A stretch of 64,000 nucleotides of DNA from NCBI RefSeq assembly GCF_016862175.1, contig NZ_BOML01000002.1, positions 1-64,000 on the forward strand, given 5' to 3'. The first letter of the stretch is position 1. Each line of letters begins with the position of its first letter. The translations under genes were made by a program, and so were the position numbers. The notes under the pieces were generated by a model, which was not told where the DNA came from, ran no database searches, and worked only from the letters and a program-made list of their open reading frames with translations. Positions 16,121-23,985 of the stretch are shown here, one piece after another. Source of the DNA: Paractinoplanes durhamensis. Lineage in GTDB: Bacteria; Actinomycetota; Actinomycetes; Mycobacteriales; Micromonosporaceae.

Positions 16121-16942
16121 TCACTCCTTGATGGGTTGGGCAACGTGCACGAACGGGTCGGTGCCGGCGATCCGGTGCCACTCGCCGAGGTAGATCTCGC
16201 GCTCGGGGCCGCCGCGGGCGAGCCCCTGCGCGTTGGTGAAGCCGTCGATCGCCTCGTAGGCCCGCAGGATGCGCGGATAGAAGCAGTCGTCGCGGGCCAC
16301 GGTGGTGAACACCTGGCGGTGGGCCGGCTCGATCCGGATGGTGATCTCGTCGAACGGCTCGACCGAGCCGGTGAACGGGACACACACCTCGATGAGCGCC
16401 TCGCTCTCCGGCGTGACCGGGCCGTGGTAGATCACCCAGTGCTCCACCGCCTCGCTCTCGGTCTGCCCGTCGAGATGGGAACGGATCGCCCACTCGCAGC
16501 CGCGGATGGCCTCGACCAGGCCGTGCTGGTCGACCTCGGTGCGGATCGACGCGATCTTGGTCGCCGGGACGTCCCGGACGGTCACCTCGAAGCTCGCCTC
16601 GAGCGAGCTGGCTCGGTTGGCCAACTGGCCGCGCAGCCAGCCGAAACTGCCGCGCCGGGCCTGCATGCCGGCCTCCTCCGCGGCCCACCAACGGTCGAGC
16701 CGGAGCACCGCCTCCTCGTCGGTGGCGTCGACGATCTCGGCGATGACCGCGAGCGGCATCTCCAGCCGGCGGAGCACACTGATCCGCCGGGCGCGCTCCA
16801 CCTGGTCCTCCCGGTAGCGGCGATAGCCGTTCAGCGGGTCGACCGTGTCGGGCCGCAGCAGGCCCGAATCGTCGTAAGCCCGCAGCGTTTTCGCCGTGAG
16901 CCCGGCCCGGCGGCCGAACTCACCGATGGTGAGGGTGTCCAT
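16121..16942 (-). CDS. MerR-family regulator with GyrI-like effector-binding domain
   Basis: 273 residues. N-terminal MerR winged helix: MDTLTIGEFGRRAGLTAKTL, AYDDSGLLRPDTVDPLNGYR and YREDQVERARRISVLRRLEM; then a dimerisation helix; then a C-terminal GyrI/BmrR-type pocket (VPATKIASIRTEVDQHG ... CVPFTGSVEPFDEI ... GEWHRIAG). It should bend its overlong promoter to activate transcription on ligand binding. The ATG sits 7 nt from the -10, so the mRNA is probably leaderless and autoregulated through site A. It is divergent from ligC and leads the transglutaminase gene. Confidence 0.88.
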   Translation of the reverse strand: MDTLTIGEFGRRAGLTAKTLRAYDDSGLLRPDTVDPLNGYRRYREDQVERARRISVLRRLEMPLAVIAEIVDATDEEAVLRLDRWWAAEEAGMQARRGSFGWLRGQLANRASSLEASFEVTVRDVPATKIASIRTEVDQHGLVEAIRGCEWAIRSHLDGQTESEAVEHWVIYHGPVTPESEALIEVCVPFTGSVEPFDEITIRIEPAHRQVFTTVARDDCFYPRILRAYEAIDGFTNAQGLARGGPEREIYLGEWHRIAGTDPFVHVAQPIKE

Positions 16943-16949
16943 GACGAAG

Positions 16950-16980
16950 AGTCTGGGCCTTCCCCCAGGGGGAAGGTAAA
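16950..16980 (-). promoter_or_regulatory. MerR-type promoter of the MerR gene (site A)
   Basis: On the minus strand: TTTACC (16980-16975), 19-bp spacer made of the near-perfect dyad TTCCCCCTGGGGGAA plus GGCC, CAGACT (16955-16950), 7 nt, ATG 16942. This is a textbook MerR-activated promoter, with the dyad covering the spacer. It is the best of three matching sites in the window. Confidence 0.75.
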
Positions 16981-17014
16981 GACGGATCACGACGGAAGCG
17001 GCAGACTGGGGACC

Positions 17015-18082
17015 ATGGAGCTGCCGATCAACCCGCCGGTCAAGCCGATGCTCGCCAAGCCCGTCGCCGAGATCCCGCCGGGCCAGGTCTACGAGCCGAA
17101 GTGGGACGGCTTCCGTTCGATCATCTTCCGGGACGGCGCCGAGGTCGAGATCGGCAGCCGCAACGAGAAGCCGATGACCAGATATTTCCCCGAGGTCGTC
17201 GAGGCCGTGCTGGCCAACTTCCCGGAGCGGGTGGTGATCGACGGCGAGGTGATCGTGGCCGACACCGAGCGGAACACGCTCGATTTCGAGGCGCTCCAGC
17301 AGCGCATCCATCCGGCGGCCAGCCGGGTCAAGCTGCTCAGCGAGCAGACCCCGGCCAGCTTCGTCGCGTTCGACCTGCTCGCGATCGGCGACGAGGACCT
17401 CACCGAGCGGCCCTTCGCGGAGCGGCGGGCGCGCTTGCAGGACGTACTCAAGAATGCGCAGCCACCGGTGCACATCACGCCGGCCACCGACGATCTTCCC
17501 ACCGCGCAGCGGTGGTTCGCGGAGTTCGAGGGCGCCGGGCTGGACGGGTTGATCGCCAAGGCGCACGACCTCACCTACCAGCCCGACAAGCGGGTGATGA
17601 CGAAGATCAAGCACAAGCGGACGGCCGACTGCGTGGTCGCCGGATATCGCGTGCACAAGTCCGCCGAGGATCGGATCGGATCGTTGCTGCTCGGCCTCTA
17701 CGACGAGCGCGACGTCCTGGTCTCGGTCGGCGTGATCGGCGCGTTCCCGATGGCCGTGCGCGAGGAGCTGTTCCGCGAGCTTCAGCCGCTGGTCACGCCG
17801 CTGGAGGGCCACCCGTGGGATTGGGCCGCGCACATGCAGGGCGAGCGCACCCCGCGGAAAAACGAGTACAGCCGGTGGAACAACGGGAAGGATCTCTCCT
17901 TCACACCGTTGCGCCCGGAGCGCGTGGTCGAGGTGCGGTACGACTACATGGAGGGCATCCGGTTCCGGCACACCGCCCAGTTCGAGCGCTGGCGACCCGA
18001 CCGCGAGCCGCGTACCTGCACCTATGAGCAGTTGGAGCGCCCGGTGCGGTTCGACCTGGCCGAGGTCCTCAGCAGTCGGTGA
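17015..18082 (+). CDS. ligC: ATP-dependent DNA ligase (LigC type)
   Basis: 355 residues, the size of mycobacterial LigC. The adenylation lysine is in YEPKWDGFR (motif I); further motifs are VEIGSRN (Ia/III region), VIDGEVIV, AGLDGLIAKAHD (IV) and MTKIKHKRTAD (V). The OB-fold half follows (VVAGYRVHKSAEDRIGSLL). It seals nicks and is linked in Actinobacteria to excision repair or non-homologous end joining. A LigD-type polymerase gene lies 2.5 kb away. ATG at 17015; longer frame upstream runs through the divergent MerR gene and is not real. Confidence 0.92.
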   Translation: MELPINPPVKPMLAKPVAEIPPGQVYEPKWDGFRSIIFRDGAEVEIGSRNEKPMTRYFPEVVEAVLANFPERVVIDGEVIVADTERNTLDFEALQQRIHPAASRVKLLSEQTPASFVAFDLLAIGDEDLTERPFAERRARLQDVLKNAQPPVHITPATDDLPTAQRWFAEFEGAGLDGLIAKAHDLTYQPDKRVMTKIKHKRTADCVVAGYRVHKSAEDRIGSLLLGLYDERDVLVSVGVIGAFPMAVREELFRELQPLVTPLEGHPWDWAAHMQGERTPRKNEYSRWNNGKDLSFTPLRPERVVEVRYDYMEGIRFRHTAQFERWRPDREPRTCTYEQLERPVRFDLAEVLSSR

Positions 18083-18137
18083 ATCAAGACCGGCTAGCCT
18101 CGACCCTGCAAGTCCCAGCCGTCGAAAGGCCCTGACC

Positions 18138-19709
18138 GTGCCGCGTCGCTCCCGTCTGACCGTCGGACTTCTCGCCGCGATGGTGGTCGCCACCGCGGGC
18201 TGCACCCTGCCCGCGTTCGCGCCGGACGGCTCGGGCGAGGACAGTCCGGTCGCCGGCGGCACACCGACGTCGGCCGCGGTCCCGGGCACCACGCCCGACT
18301 GGCGCAACTGCGACGACGTGCCGCGTGACCTGGTCGGGCGGGGCGCGACCGGGATGAGCTACGACTGCGCCGAGATCGCCGTCCCGCGCGACTGGAACGA
18401 CCCGCAGGGCGGCGAGACGTATGCGATCTCGGTGATCCGGATCCATTCCTCGACGCAGAAGAACCGGATCGGCTCGCTGCTGATCAACCCGGGCGGCCCG
18501 GGCGGTTCCGGCGTCGACACCGCGGTCTACCTGTCCTACGGCGAGGCGCTCGGCGGTCTGCCCACCGAGATCACCAACCAGTTCGACATCATCGGCTTCG
18601 ACCCGCGCGGGGTCGGCCGCTCCGATCCGATCAAGTGCATCAGCAACGCCGACCAGGACGCGAGCTTCGCGGCGCCGCCCGACCCGGTGAGCCAGGCCGA
18701 TTTCGACAGCCTGGTGGCGCTGAACAAGAAGATCGCCACCGGCTGCGGCACGAAGTACGGTGACCAACTGGTCAACTTCTCCACCGAGCAGGCCGCCAAG
18801 GACATGGACGCGATCCGGGCCGCGGTCGGCGACGCGAAGATGTCCTACCTGGGCTTCTCCTACGGCACGCTGCTCGGCGCCACCTACGCCCAGCTGTTCC
18901 CGACCAAGGTGCGGGCGCTGGTGCTCGACGGCGCGGTCGACCCGAAGCAGAGCTACGTGCAGGGCTCCGAGTCGCAGGCCAAGGGCTTCGAGCGGGCGTT
19001 CACCAACTTCAGCACCTGGTGCAAGGCAACCCCGGCGAAATGCCCGATCGCGCCGGACGCGCGAAAGGCGGTCACCGACGCGATCGCGGCCGCCGCGAAA
19101 AATCCGATCGCCTACTCGGACGGTCGCAAGGCGACCTCCGGCTGGATCTTCGTCGCGGTGATCTCGTCGCTCTACACCGAGTCGAGCTGGACCACGCTGG
19201 CGCAGGCGGTCGCGGCCCTGCAGGACGGCAACCCCAAGGGCATCTTCACGCTGGCCGACCAGTATTCGGAGCGCAAGCCGGACGGCAGCTACACCAACCT
19301 GTTCGACGCCAACCTCGCGGTGAACTGCGCCGACACCAAGGACGCGCCGAGCGTCGAGGAGGTCCGCAAGCTGCAGGGCGAGTGGCGCGCGAAGTACCCG
19401 CTGTTCGGGGCGCCGCTGGCGACCGGCATGCTGCCGTGCACGTTCTGGCCGGGCGACCGCGACCCCTACCCGGCCGGCACGGCCACCGGTGCCCCGCCGA
19501 TCGTGGTGGTCGGCACGACCGGCGACCCGGCGACGCCGTATGAGAACACCGCCGACCTGGCGAGCATGCTGGGCGTCGGGCACGTGCTGACCTGGGAGGG
19601 CGAGGGCCACACCGCCTACCCGAGCACGACCTGCATCGTGAAGGCGGTCGACAACTACCTCATTTCTCTCCAGGTGCCGCAGGAGGGACTGCGCTGTCCG
19701 GCAAAATGA
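18138..19709 (+). CDS. Secreted lipoprotein alpha/beta hydrolase (tripeptidyl-aminopeptidase-like)
   Basis: 523 residues, GTG start preceded by GAAAGG. Signal peptide with lipobox VVATAGC, so probably lipid-anchored outside the membrane. The alpha/beta-hydrolase core shows LLINPGGPGGSG (oxyanion), DIIGFDPRGVGRSD, the nucleophile Ser in LGFSYGTLLGATYA, and the C-terminal TAP-like domain with Asp in GTTGDPATPYE and His in GEGHTAY. This matches the Streptomyces tripeptidyl aminopeptidase / SlpD-E family, which clips peptides from the N-terminus. It overlaps the 3' end of the convergent K+ channel gene by 50 bp. Confidence 0.88.
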   Translation: MPRRSRLTVGLLAAMVVATAGCTLPAFAPDGSGEDSPVAGGTPTSAAVPGTTPDWRNCDDVPRDLVGRGATGMSYDCAEIAVPRDWNDPQGGETYAISVIRIHSSTQKNRIGSLLINPGGPGGSGVDTAVYLSYGEALGGLPTEITNQFDIIGFDPRGVGRSDPIKCISNADQDASFAAPPDPVSQADFDSLVALNKKIATGCGTKYGDQLVNFSTEQAAKDMDAIRAAVGDAKMSYLGFSYGTLLGATYAQLFPTKVRALVLDGAVDPKQSYVQGSESQAKGFERAFTNFSTWCKATPAKCPIAPDARKAVTDAIAAAAKNPIAYSDGRKATSGWIFVAVISSLYTESSWTTLAQAVAALQDGNPKGIFTLADQYSERKPDGSYTNLFDANLAVNCADTKDAPSVEEVRKLQGEWRAKYPLFGAPLATGMLPCTFWPGDRDPYPAGTATGAPPIVVVGTTGDPATPYENTADLASMLGVGHVLTWEGEGHTAYPSTTCIVKAVDNYLISLQVPQEGLRCPAK

Positions 19710-20127
19710 CGCCCTCTCGCTCGGCCAATGCCTCGAGGAGCACCTTCACCCGGCGCAGGTTGTGCTTGAGCTCCTCCTGCTCCTCGTGCCGGAAGGCGTC
19801 GTTGTCGACGATCAGCCGACTGGCGAAGTGCGCGGTGATCAGCGGGATCACCAGCAGCACCATGACCGAGATGAGGATGCCGGCCAGCACCCGGCCCTCC
19901 CAGGTCTGCGGGGAGATGTCGCCGTAACCCACGGTGGAGGCGGTGACCACCGCCCACCACACCGAGTCACCGAGCGAGGCTTTCTCCTCGAAGACGTGGT
20001 AGAGGGCGGCGCAGACCAGGATCAGCAGGGAGTAGGAGAGGATCAGGGTGCGCGGCGAGTTCGCCAGCCAGACGATCGCCCGATAGGCCTTCCGAAACGG
20101 CGTGAGCAGCACGTGCATGGCGAACAT
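19660..20127 (-). CDS. Two-TM potassium channel
   Basis: 155 residues from the ATG at 20127. TM1 around ILSYSLLILVCAALYHVF, a pore loop with the K+ selectivity filter TVGYGD in VTASTVGYGDISPQ, then TM2 VLAGILISVMVLLVIPLITA and a charged helical tail (FRHEEQEELKHNLRRVKVLL) with no RCK domain. It is a minimal Ion_trans_2 channel and should form a tetramer for K+ conductance. A start at 20118 is also possible. It overlaps the hydrolase gene tail-to-tail by 50 bp. Confidence 0.88.
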   Translation of the reverse strand: MFAMHVLLTPFRKAYRAIVWLANSPRTLILSYSLLILVCAALYHVFEEKASLGDSVWWAVVTASTVGYGDISPQTWEGRVLAGILISVMVLLVIPLITAHFASRLIVDNDAFRHEEQEELKHNLRRVKVLLEALAEREGVILPDSAVPPAAPGEK

Positions 20128-20166
20128 CGTGCCTGAACAGGGCACCTCACGGGGAGGACGCGATCG

Positions 20167-20631
20167 ATGGAGTTCCGCCTGGCCGAACGGGCAGACGTGC
20201 CGGCCATCCTGGAGTTGCTGGCCGACGACGAGATCTCCCGGTCCCGCGGCTTCGGCACGGTCGCCGAGGAGGTCGACGCGTCAACCTGGGCCGCGTTCGA
20301 GGCGATCGACGCCGACCCGGGCAACGAATTGATCGTGGGCATTGACGACGGCGAGGTGGTGGCGACCTGCCAGCTCACCTTCACCCCCGGCCTGAGCCGC
20401 GGCGGCGCCTGGCGGATGACGATCGAGGCGGTGCGGGTCCGGGCCGATCGGCGCGGCGGCGGCTTGGGCCGCCGACTTATGGCGTACGCCGTGGAGCGCG
20501 CCCGCGACCGCAACTGCCGGATCGTCCAGCTCACCACCGACAAGCGGCGTACGGAAGCACACCGCTTCTACGAGTCGCTCGGCTTCACCGCATCGCACGA
20601 GGGCATGAAGCTGACGATCAAGACCAGTTAG
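20167..20631 (+). CDS. GNAT-family N-acetyltransferase
   Basis: 154 residues. GNAT motif order is clear: RLAERADVPAILELLADDE at the start, IEAVRVRADRRGGGLGRRLM with the acetyl-CoA pyrophosphate loop (RRGGGLGRRL), and HRFYESLGFTASHEGMKL near the end. It transfers an acetyl group from acetyl-CoA to an unknown amine. ATG follows GGGGAGG by ~9 nt. The last 14 bp overlap the convergent polymerase gene. Confidence 0.88.
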   Translation: MEFRLAERADVPAILELLADDEISRSRGFGTVAEEVDASTWAAFEAIDADPGNELIVGIDDGEVVATCQLTFTPGLSRGGAWRMTIEAVRVRADRRGGGLGRRLMAYAVERARDRNCRIVQLTTDKRRTEAHRFYESLGFTASHEGMKLTIKTS

Positions 20632-21640
20632 CCTTGTTGATCTTGCTCGGCTGCACCCGCGGCGGCTCGCCCGGCATCTTCGGATGGTCGGGCGGGTAGG
20701 GCAACTCCCCCTGACCGGCCTTCTCGTCCCGCTCCGACCACTCCAGCAGCGGGGTGATGTCGTGCGCCACGTCGTCGATCGCGGCATGCGGGTCGCCGAT
20801 CTTGGCGAACCGGGCCGGCACGGTCCGCAGGTCGAAGTCGTCCGGCTCGACCTCGGTCAGCTCGTCCCAGGTCACCGGGGTGGAGACGGTGGCCCGGGCG
20901 GTGGCCCGCAGCGAGTAGGCACAGGCGATGGTCCGGTCCCGGGCCATCTGGTTGTAGTCGATGAAGACCTTCTCGCCCCGCTCCTCCTTCCACCAGGAGG
21001 TGGTGATCCGGTCCGGACTGCGCCGCTCGACCTCCCGGGCCAGCGCGATCGCCGCCCGCCGCACCTGCACGAACGACCACTGCGGCGCGATCCGCACGTA
21101 GACGTGCACCCCTCGCCCGCCGGAGGTCTTCGGATAGCCGACGAAGCCGAGGTCGCCGAGCACCTCGCGGATCACCCCGGCCGCCGCGACCACGTCGCCG
21201 AAGTCGGTGCCGGCGTGCGGGTCGAGGTCGATGCGCAGTTCGTCCGGGTTGTCCACGGCGGCGCCCCGCACCGGCCACGGGTGGAACACGACGGTGCCCA
21301 TCTGCGCGGCCCAGGCGACGTGCGCGAGGTCGGCCGGGCACAGCTCGTCGGCGGTGCGCCCGCTCGGGAAGCTGATCGTGGCGGTCTGCACCCAGGGCGG
21401 CACGCCACGGGTGGGGATGCGCTTCTGGAAGAACATCTCGCCCTCGATGCCGTCCGGGAAGCGCTGCAGGGTGGTGGGTCGGTCACGCAGCGCCCGCAGG
21501 ATGCCGTCACCGACGGCGAGGTAATACTCGAAGACGTCACGCTTGGTGTAGCCCTTGCGCGGGAAGCAGACCTTGTCGGGGCTGCTCAACCGGACGGTGT
21601 GGCCGGCGATCTCGCGCTCTTCCGCTGCGGCTTTCGGCAT
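20618..21640 (-). CDS. LigD-type polymerase/primase domain protein
   Basis: 340 residues containing only the archaeo-eukaryotic-primase-type polymerase domain of LigD. Opening phrase VRLSSPDKVCFPRKGYTKRD, metal motif LRIDLDPHAGTDF (two Asp), KTSGGRGVHVYVRI, and a third acidic site in FIDYNQMARDRTIACAYS. In bacterial end joining this domain adds ribonucleotides and fills gaps at broken DNA ends. The ligase and nuclease domains are absent; the separate LigC gene at 17015 may supply ligation. No Ku gene is in the window. ATG at 21640 chosen; longer frame lacks support. Confidence 0.9.
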   Translation of the reverse strand: MPKAAAEEREIAGHTVRLSSPDKVCFPRKGYTKRDVFEYYLAVGDGILRALRDRPTTLQRFPDGIEGEMFFQKRIPTRGVPPWVQTATISFPSGRTADELCPADLAHVAWAAQMGTVVFHPWPVRGAAVDNPDELRIDLDPHAGTDFGDVVAAAGVIREVLGDLGFVGYPKTSGGRGVHVYVRIAPQWSFVQVRRAAIALAREVERRSPDRITTSWWKEERGEKVFIDYNQMARDRTIACAYSLRATARATVSTPVTWDELTEVEPDDFDLRTVPARFAKIGDPHAAIDDVAHDITPLLEWSERDEKAGQGELPYPPDHPKMPGEPPRVQPSKINKANWS

Positions 21641-21677
21641 GCATCCGACCCTATGCCGCCAAGACCCATGGACACGC

Positions 21678-21711
21678 CCGTGGCCGCCCGGCAAACGCCG
21701 GACGGCCACGG
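21678..21711 (-). terminator. Strong hairpin after the LPVTG surface-protein gene
   Basis: CCGTGGCCG-c-CCGGC, loop aaac, GCCGG-a-CGGCCACGG: 14 pairs interrupted by one mismatch, 21 bp beyond the stop of the minus-strand surface-protein gene and upstream of the LigD-type gene. Probable terminator. Confidence 0.7.
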
Positions 21712-21731
21712 AAATGCTAACAAATCGGACG

Positions 21732-22268
21732 CTAGGCGCTGCGGCGCCGACGCGTGTACCAGACCGAGGCGGCACCGGCGGCGACCATCAGGGCGCCGAG
21801 CGAGATGACCGCGCCCATCGGCGCACCGGTGACCGGAAGCGCGTGACCGGCGCTGACGCCACCACCCGGAGTGCTGCTGCTCGGAGCCGGCGTGCCGGTG
21901 TCCTGCACGCCCGGCGGCGTGGTCGGCGGAACGGTGTCGACGTTGCCCGACGGCGGCGTGGTGGCCGGCGTGGTCGGGGTGGTGGCCGGCGTGGTCGGGG
22001 TGGTCGACGGCGCGACCGAGCCGTAGCCGCCATGACCACGGGTGTGCCCACCGGTGGTGGCCGGGCCGGTGGTGGTGGCCGGACTGGTGCCACCGCCCTT
22101 GGTGCCGTAGTCGCACTTGGTGCGGTCGGCCTCGTTGCAGGGCGACGCGGTGACGGCCGGACGAACCGCAGTATCCGCGGCCAGGACCGGCGTGGCGGAG
22201 AAGGCCAGGGCCGCCGCGACGGCCACAGAGGGCAGTCCGGCGGCAAGAATGCGGCGAGTTGCACTCAT
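21732..22268 (-). CDS. LPxTG-anchored secreted surface protein
   Basis: 178 residues. A signal peptide (RRILAAGLPSVAVAAALAF then VLAADTA) exports it. A short region with two Cys (CNEADRTKCDYG) follows, then a Thr/Pro-rich wall-spanning linker with repeated TTPATTP, then the sorting signal LPVTGAP, a hydrophobic helix (AVISLGALMVAAGAASVWY) and a basic tail RRRRSA. Sortase would cleave between T and G and attach it to peptidoglycan. No functional domain is visible. No sortase gene lies in the window. Confidence 0.85.
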   Translation of the reverse strand: MSATRRILAAGLPSVAVAAALAFSATPVLAADTAVRPAVTASPCNEADRTKCDYGTKGGGTSPATTTGPATTGGHTRGHGGYGSVAPSTTPTTPATTPTTPATTPPSGNVDTVPPTTPPGVQDTGTPAPSSSTPGGGVSAGHALPVTGAPMGAVISLGALMVAAGAASVWYTRRRRSA

Positions 22269-22363
22269 GAGGAGTATTCCGTTCTGTTGCGGTATTTCCA
22301 GGGTCCGAAGGGCAGCTTAGCGGGAATTGCCCGATTTACCCGTTAATGCTTCTCGGCGGGTCA

Positions 22364-22858
22364 TCATCCCGGAAGACCACCGAAACGGTGACTACGCCAT
22401 ATATGGGACAAAGCGAACATCTTGACCTCAAACTGCGGGTCGGCGGCGAACAGATCACCGCTGTACGGCGCGTTGAGCTGCACACTCGCCCCGGAGTCCA
22501 GATAGACCGACACCACGGTCCGGCCACCCCGCCGCTCGGCCCGCATGTCCACCACCCGATGCCACGGCGCGATCCCGCCACCACCGACCGACAGCGTCCG
22601 GATGCCGCCCGCGCCCAGCTCGGTCGCGGTGAACCGGCGGGCCAGAAGCCCCGCTCCCGCCCCGGCCATCGGCGGCCCGAACGCCAGTACCGGCCAGATC
22701 CACAACGGTGGTCCGATCCGTCCGACGAGCGCCAGCACCACGGCGACGAGCATGGCGGCAGTGATACCCACCACGCCGATCAGGGCGCCGATATAGAGGC
22801 CGCGGCCGAAAGCCTGCTGCCACGTGGGACGGAACGTCGCGGGCGATGCATCTTCCAT
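22364..22858 (-). CDS. Hypothetical two-TM membrane protein with soluble C-terminus
   Basis: 164 residues from the ATG at 22858. Two hydrophobic helices at residues ~18-42 ([20 protein letters not shown]) and ~50-70 (LWIWPVLAFGPPMAGAGAG), then a beta-rich cytoplasmic part (GIRTLSVGGGGIAPWHRVVD, VVSVYLDSGASVQLNAPYSG) reminiscent of small PH-like membrane proteins. No family is firmly recognised. It is divergent from msrB with a 66-bp gap. Confidence 0.65.
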   Translation of the reverse strand: MEDASPATFRPTWQQAFGRGLYIGALIGVVGITAAMLVAVVLALVGRIGPPLWIWPVLAFGPPMAGAGAGLLARRFTATELGAGGIRTLSVGGGGIAPWHRVVDMRAERRGGRTVVSVYLDSGASVQLNAPYSGDLFAADPQFEVKMFALSHIWRSHRFGGLPG

Positions 22859-22924
22859 GCCGGTACAACGGCGGACGCCGCAACGACGGCCGCACTTCGA
22901 GTGCGTCGAAGTACCGTTGGTGGC

Positions 22925-23332
22925 ATGGCAACGCATGACACCACCCTGCCCACCACCGAGGATGAGTGGCGGGTCCGGCTCAGCCCCGACGAGTTCCGGG
23001 TCCTGCGCCAGGCCGGCACCGAGGCCCCCTGGTCCGGGGAGTACGTCGACACCAAGACCGAAGGCATGTATGCGTGCCGCGCGTGCGGCGCCCAGCTCTA
23101 CCCCAGCACCGACAAGTTCGACTCGCACTGTGGCTGGCCGTCGTTCGACGACGCCATCCCGGGCGCGATCAAGGAAATCGACGACATCAGCCACGGCATG
23201 GTCCGCACCGAGATCCGCTGCGCCAACTGCGACTCGCACCTGGGCCACGTCTTCCGCGGCGAGCACATGACGGCGAAGAACACCCGCCACTGCGTGAACA
23301 GCCTCTCGATCCGCCTGGATCCGAAGGCCTGA
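22925..23332 (+). CDS. msrB: Peptide-methionine (R)-S-oxide reductase
   Basis: 135 residues. Reduces the R-epimer of methionine sulfoxide in proteins, in the cytoplasm. Zinc is held by two CxxC pairs (YACRACGAQL and IRCANCDSHLGHVF). The catalytic Cys is in KNTRHCVNSLSIRL; the substrate pocket phrase CGWPSF is present. Full family length. ATG at 22925; a strong hairpin follows the stop. An msrB gene also begins the corresponding block in M. tuberculosis as I remember it. Confidence 0.95.
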   Translation: MATHDTTLPTTEDEWRVRLSPDEFRVLRQAGTEAPWSGEYVDTKTEGMYACRACGAQLYPSTDKFDSHCGWPSFDDAIPGAIKEIDDISHGMVRTEIRCANCDSHLGHVFRGEHMTAKNTRHCVNSLSIRLDPKA

Positions 23333-23340
23333 CCGAAGGC

Positions 23341-23368
23341 GCAGCCCGGCGAGAAGCCGCCGGGCTGC
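23341..23368. terminator. Hairpin between convergent msrB and folA
   Basis: Perfect 10-bp stem GCAGCCCGGC / GCCGGGCTGC with an 8-nt loop, then gaaaatcaaatt. It lies 9 nt after the msrB stop and 50 nt after the folA stop on the other strand, so it can serve both genes. Confidence 0.8.
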
Positions 23369-23417
23369 GAAAATCAAATTCAAGTTCCAGCTTGCGTACG
23401 CGGTGAGCACCGCGCCA

Positions 23418-23900
23418 TCAGCCGACGTTCCGTTCCAGCTCCTCGACCACGTAGCGCAGCCCGTTCGAGGCGGTCTGCCACTCGCCGGTCGACGACAGCA
23501 CCCAGCTGTCCCCCAGCGCCGGCGCCCGGGTGTCCCCGGCCACGTCGAGGTCGATCCGGGTCCGCACGACATGCGTAGCGACCGGCAGGAACGCCTCGTA
23601 GACCGCCGCCCCGCCGATCACCCAGACGTCGCCGCTCAGGTCGGCCCCATGAACCGCGTGGGCGACCTCGGCCCCCGCGGCCGACCACAGCGGGTCGCGG
23701 GTGAGCACGACATTCCGCCGGCCCGGCAACGGCCGCACCCGCTCCGGCAGCGAATCCCAGGTGGCCCGCCCCATGATCACGGTCGCGCCCATCGTGCGCT
23801 CCTTGAACAGGGCCTGCTCCCCCGGCAGATGCCAGGGGATGCCACCGTCCGCACCGATCACCCGATCCCGGGCCTCGGCCCAGATCATGTGGACGGTCAC
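23418..23900 (-). CDS. folA: Dihydrofolate reductase
   Basis: 160 residues. NADPH-dependent reduction of dihydrofolate to tetrahydrofolate. Signatures: MIWAEARDRVIGADGGIPWHLPGE (split; residues 5-28) with the folate-binding Trp/His-Leu loop, VIMGRATWDSLP, RRNVVLTRD and the NADPH loop VWVIGGAAVYEAFL. GTG start at 23900; an in-frame ATG 12 nt later is also possible. It follows thyA on the same strand, pairing folate reduction with the thymidylate synthase reaction that consumes it. Confidence 0.93.
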   Translation of the reverse strand: MTVHMIWAEARDRVIGADGGIPWHLPGEQALFKERTMGATVIMGRATWDSLPERVRPLPGRRNVVLTRDPLWSAAGAEVAHAVHGADLSGDVWVIGGAAVYEAFLPVATHVVRTRIDLDVAGDTRAPALGDSWVLSSTGEWQTASNGLRYVVEELERNVG

Positions 23901-23985
23901 GCTGTGCCCACCTTTGGCATGCCCTTCCGGCCCTCGCCTGCGACGCCGTCGGCAGGCGCCGGCAAGTGCCGCTCGGTGCAGTCGG

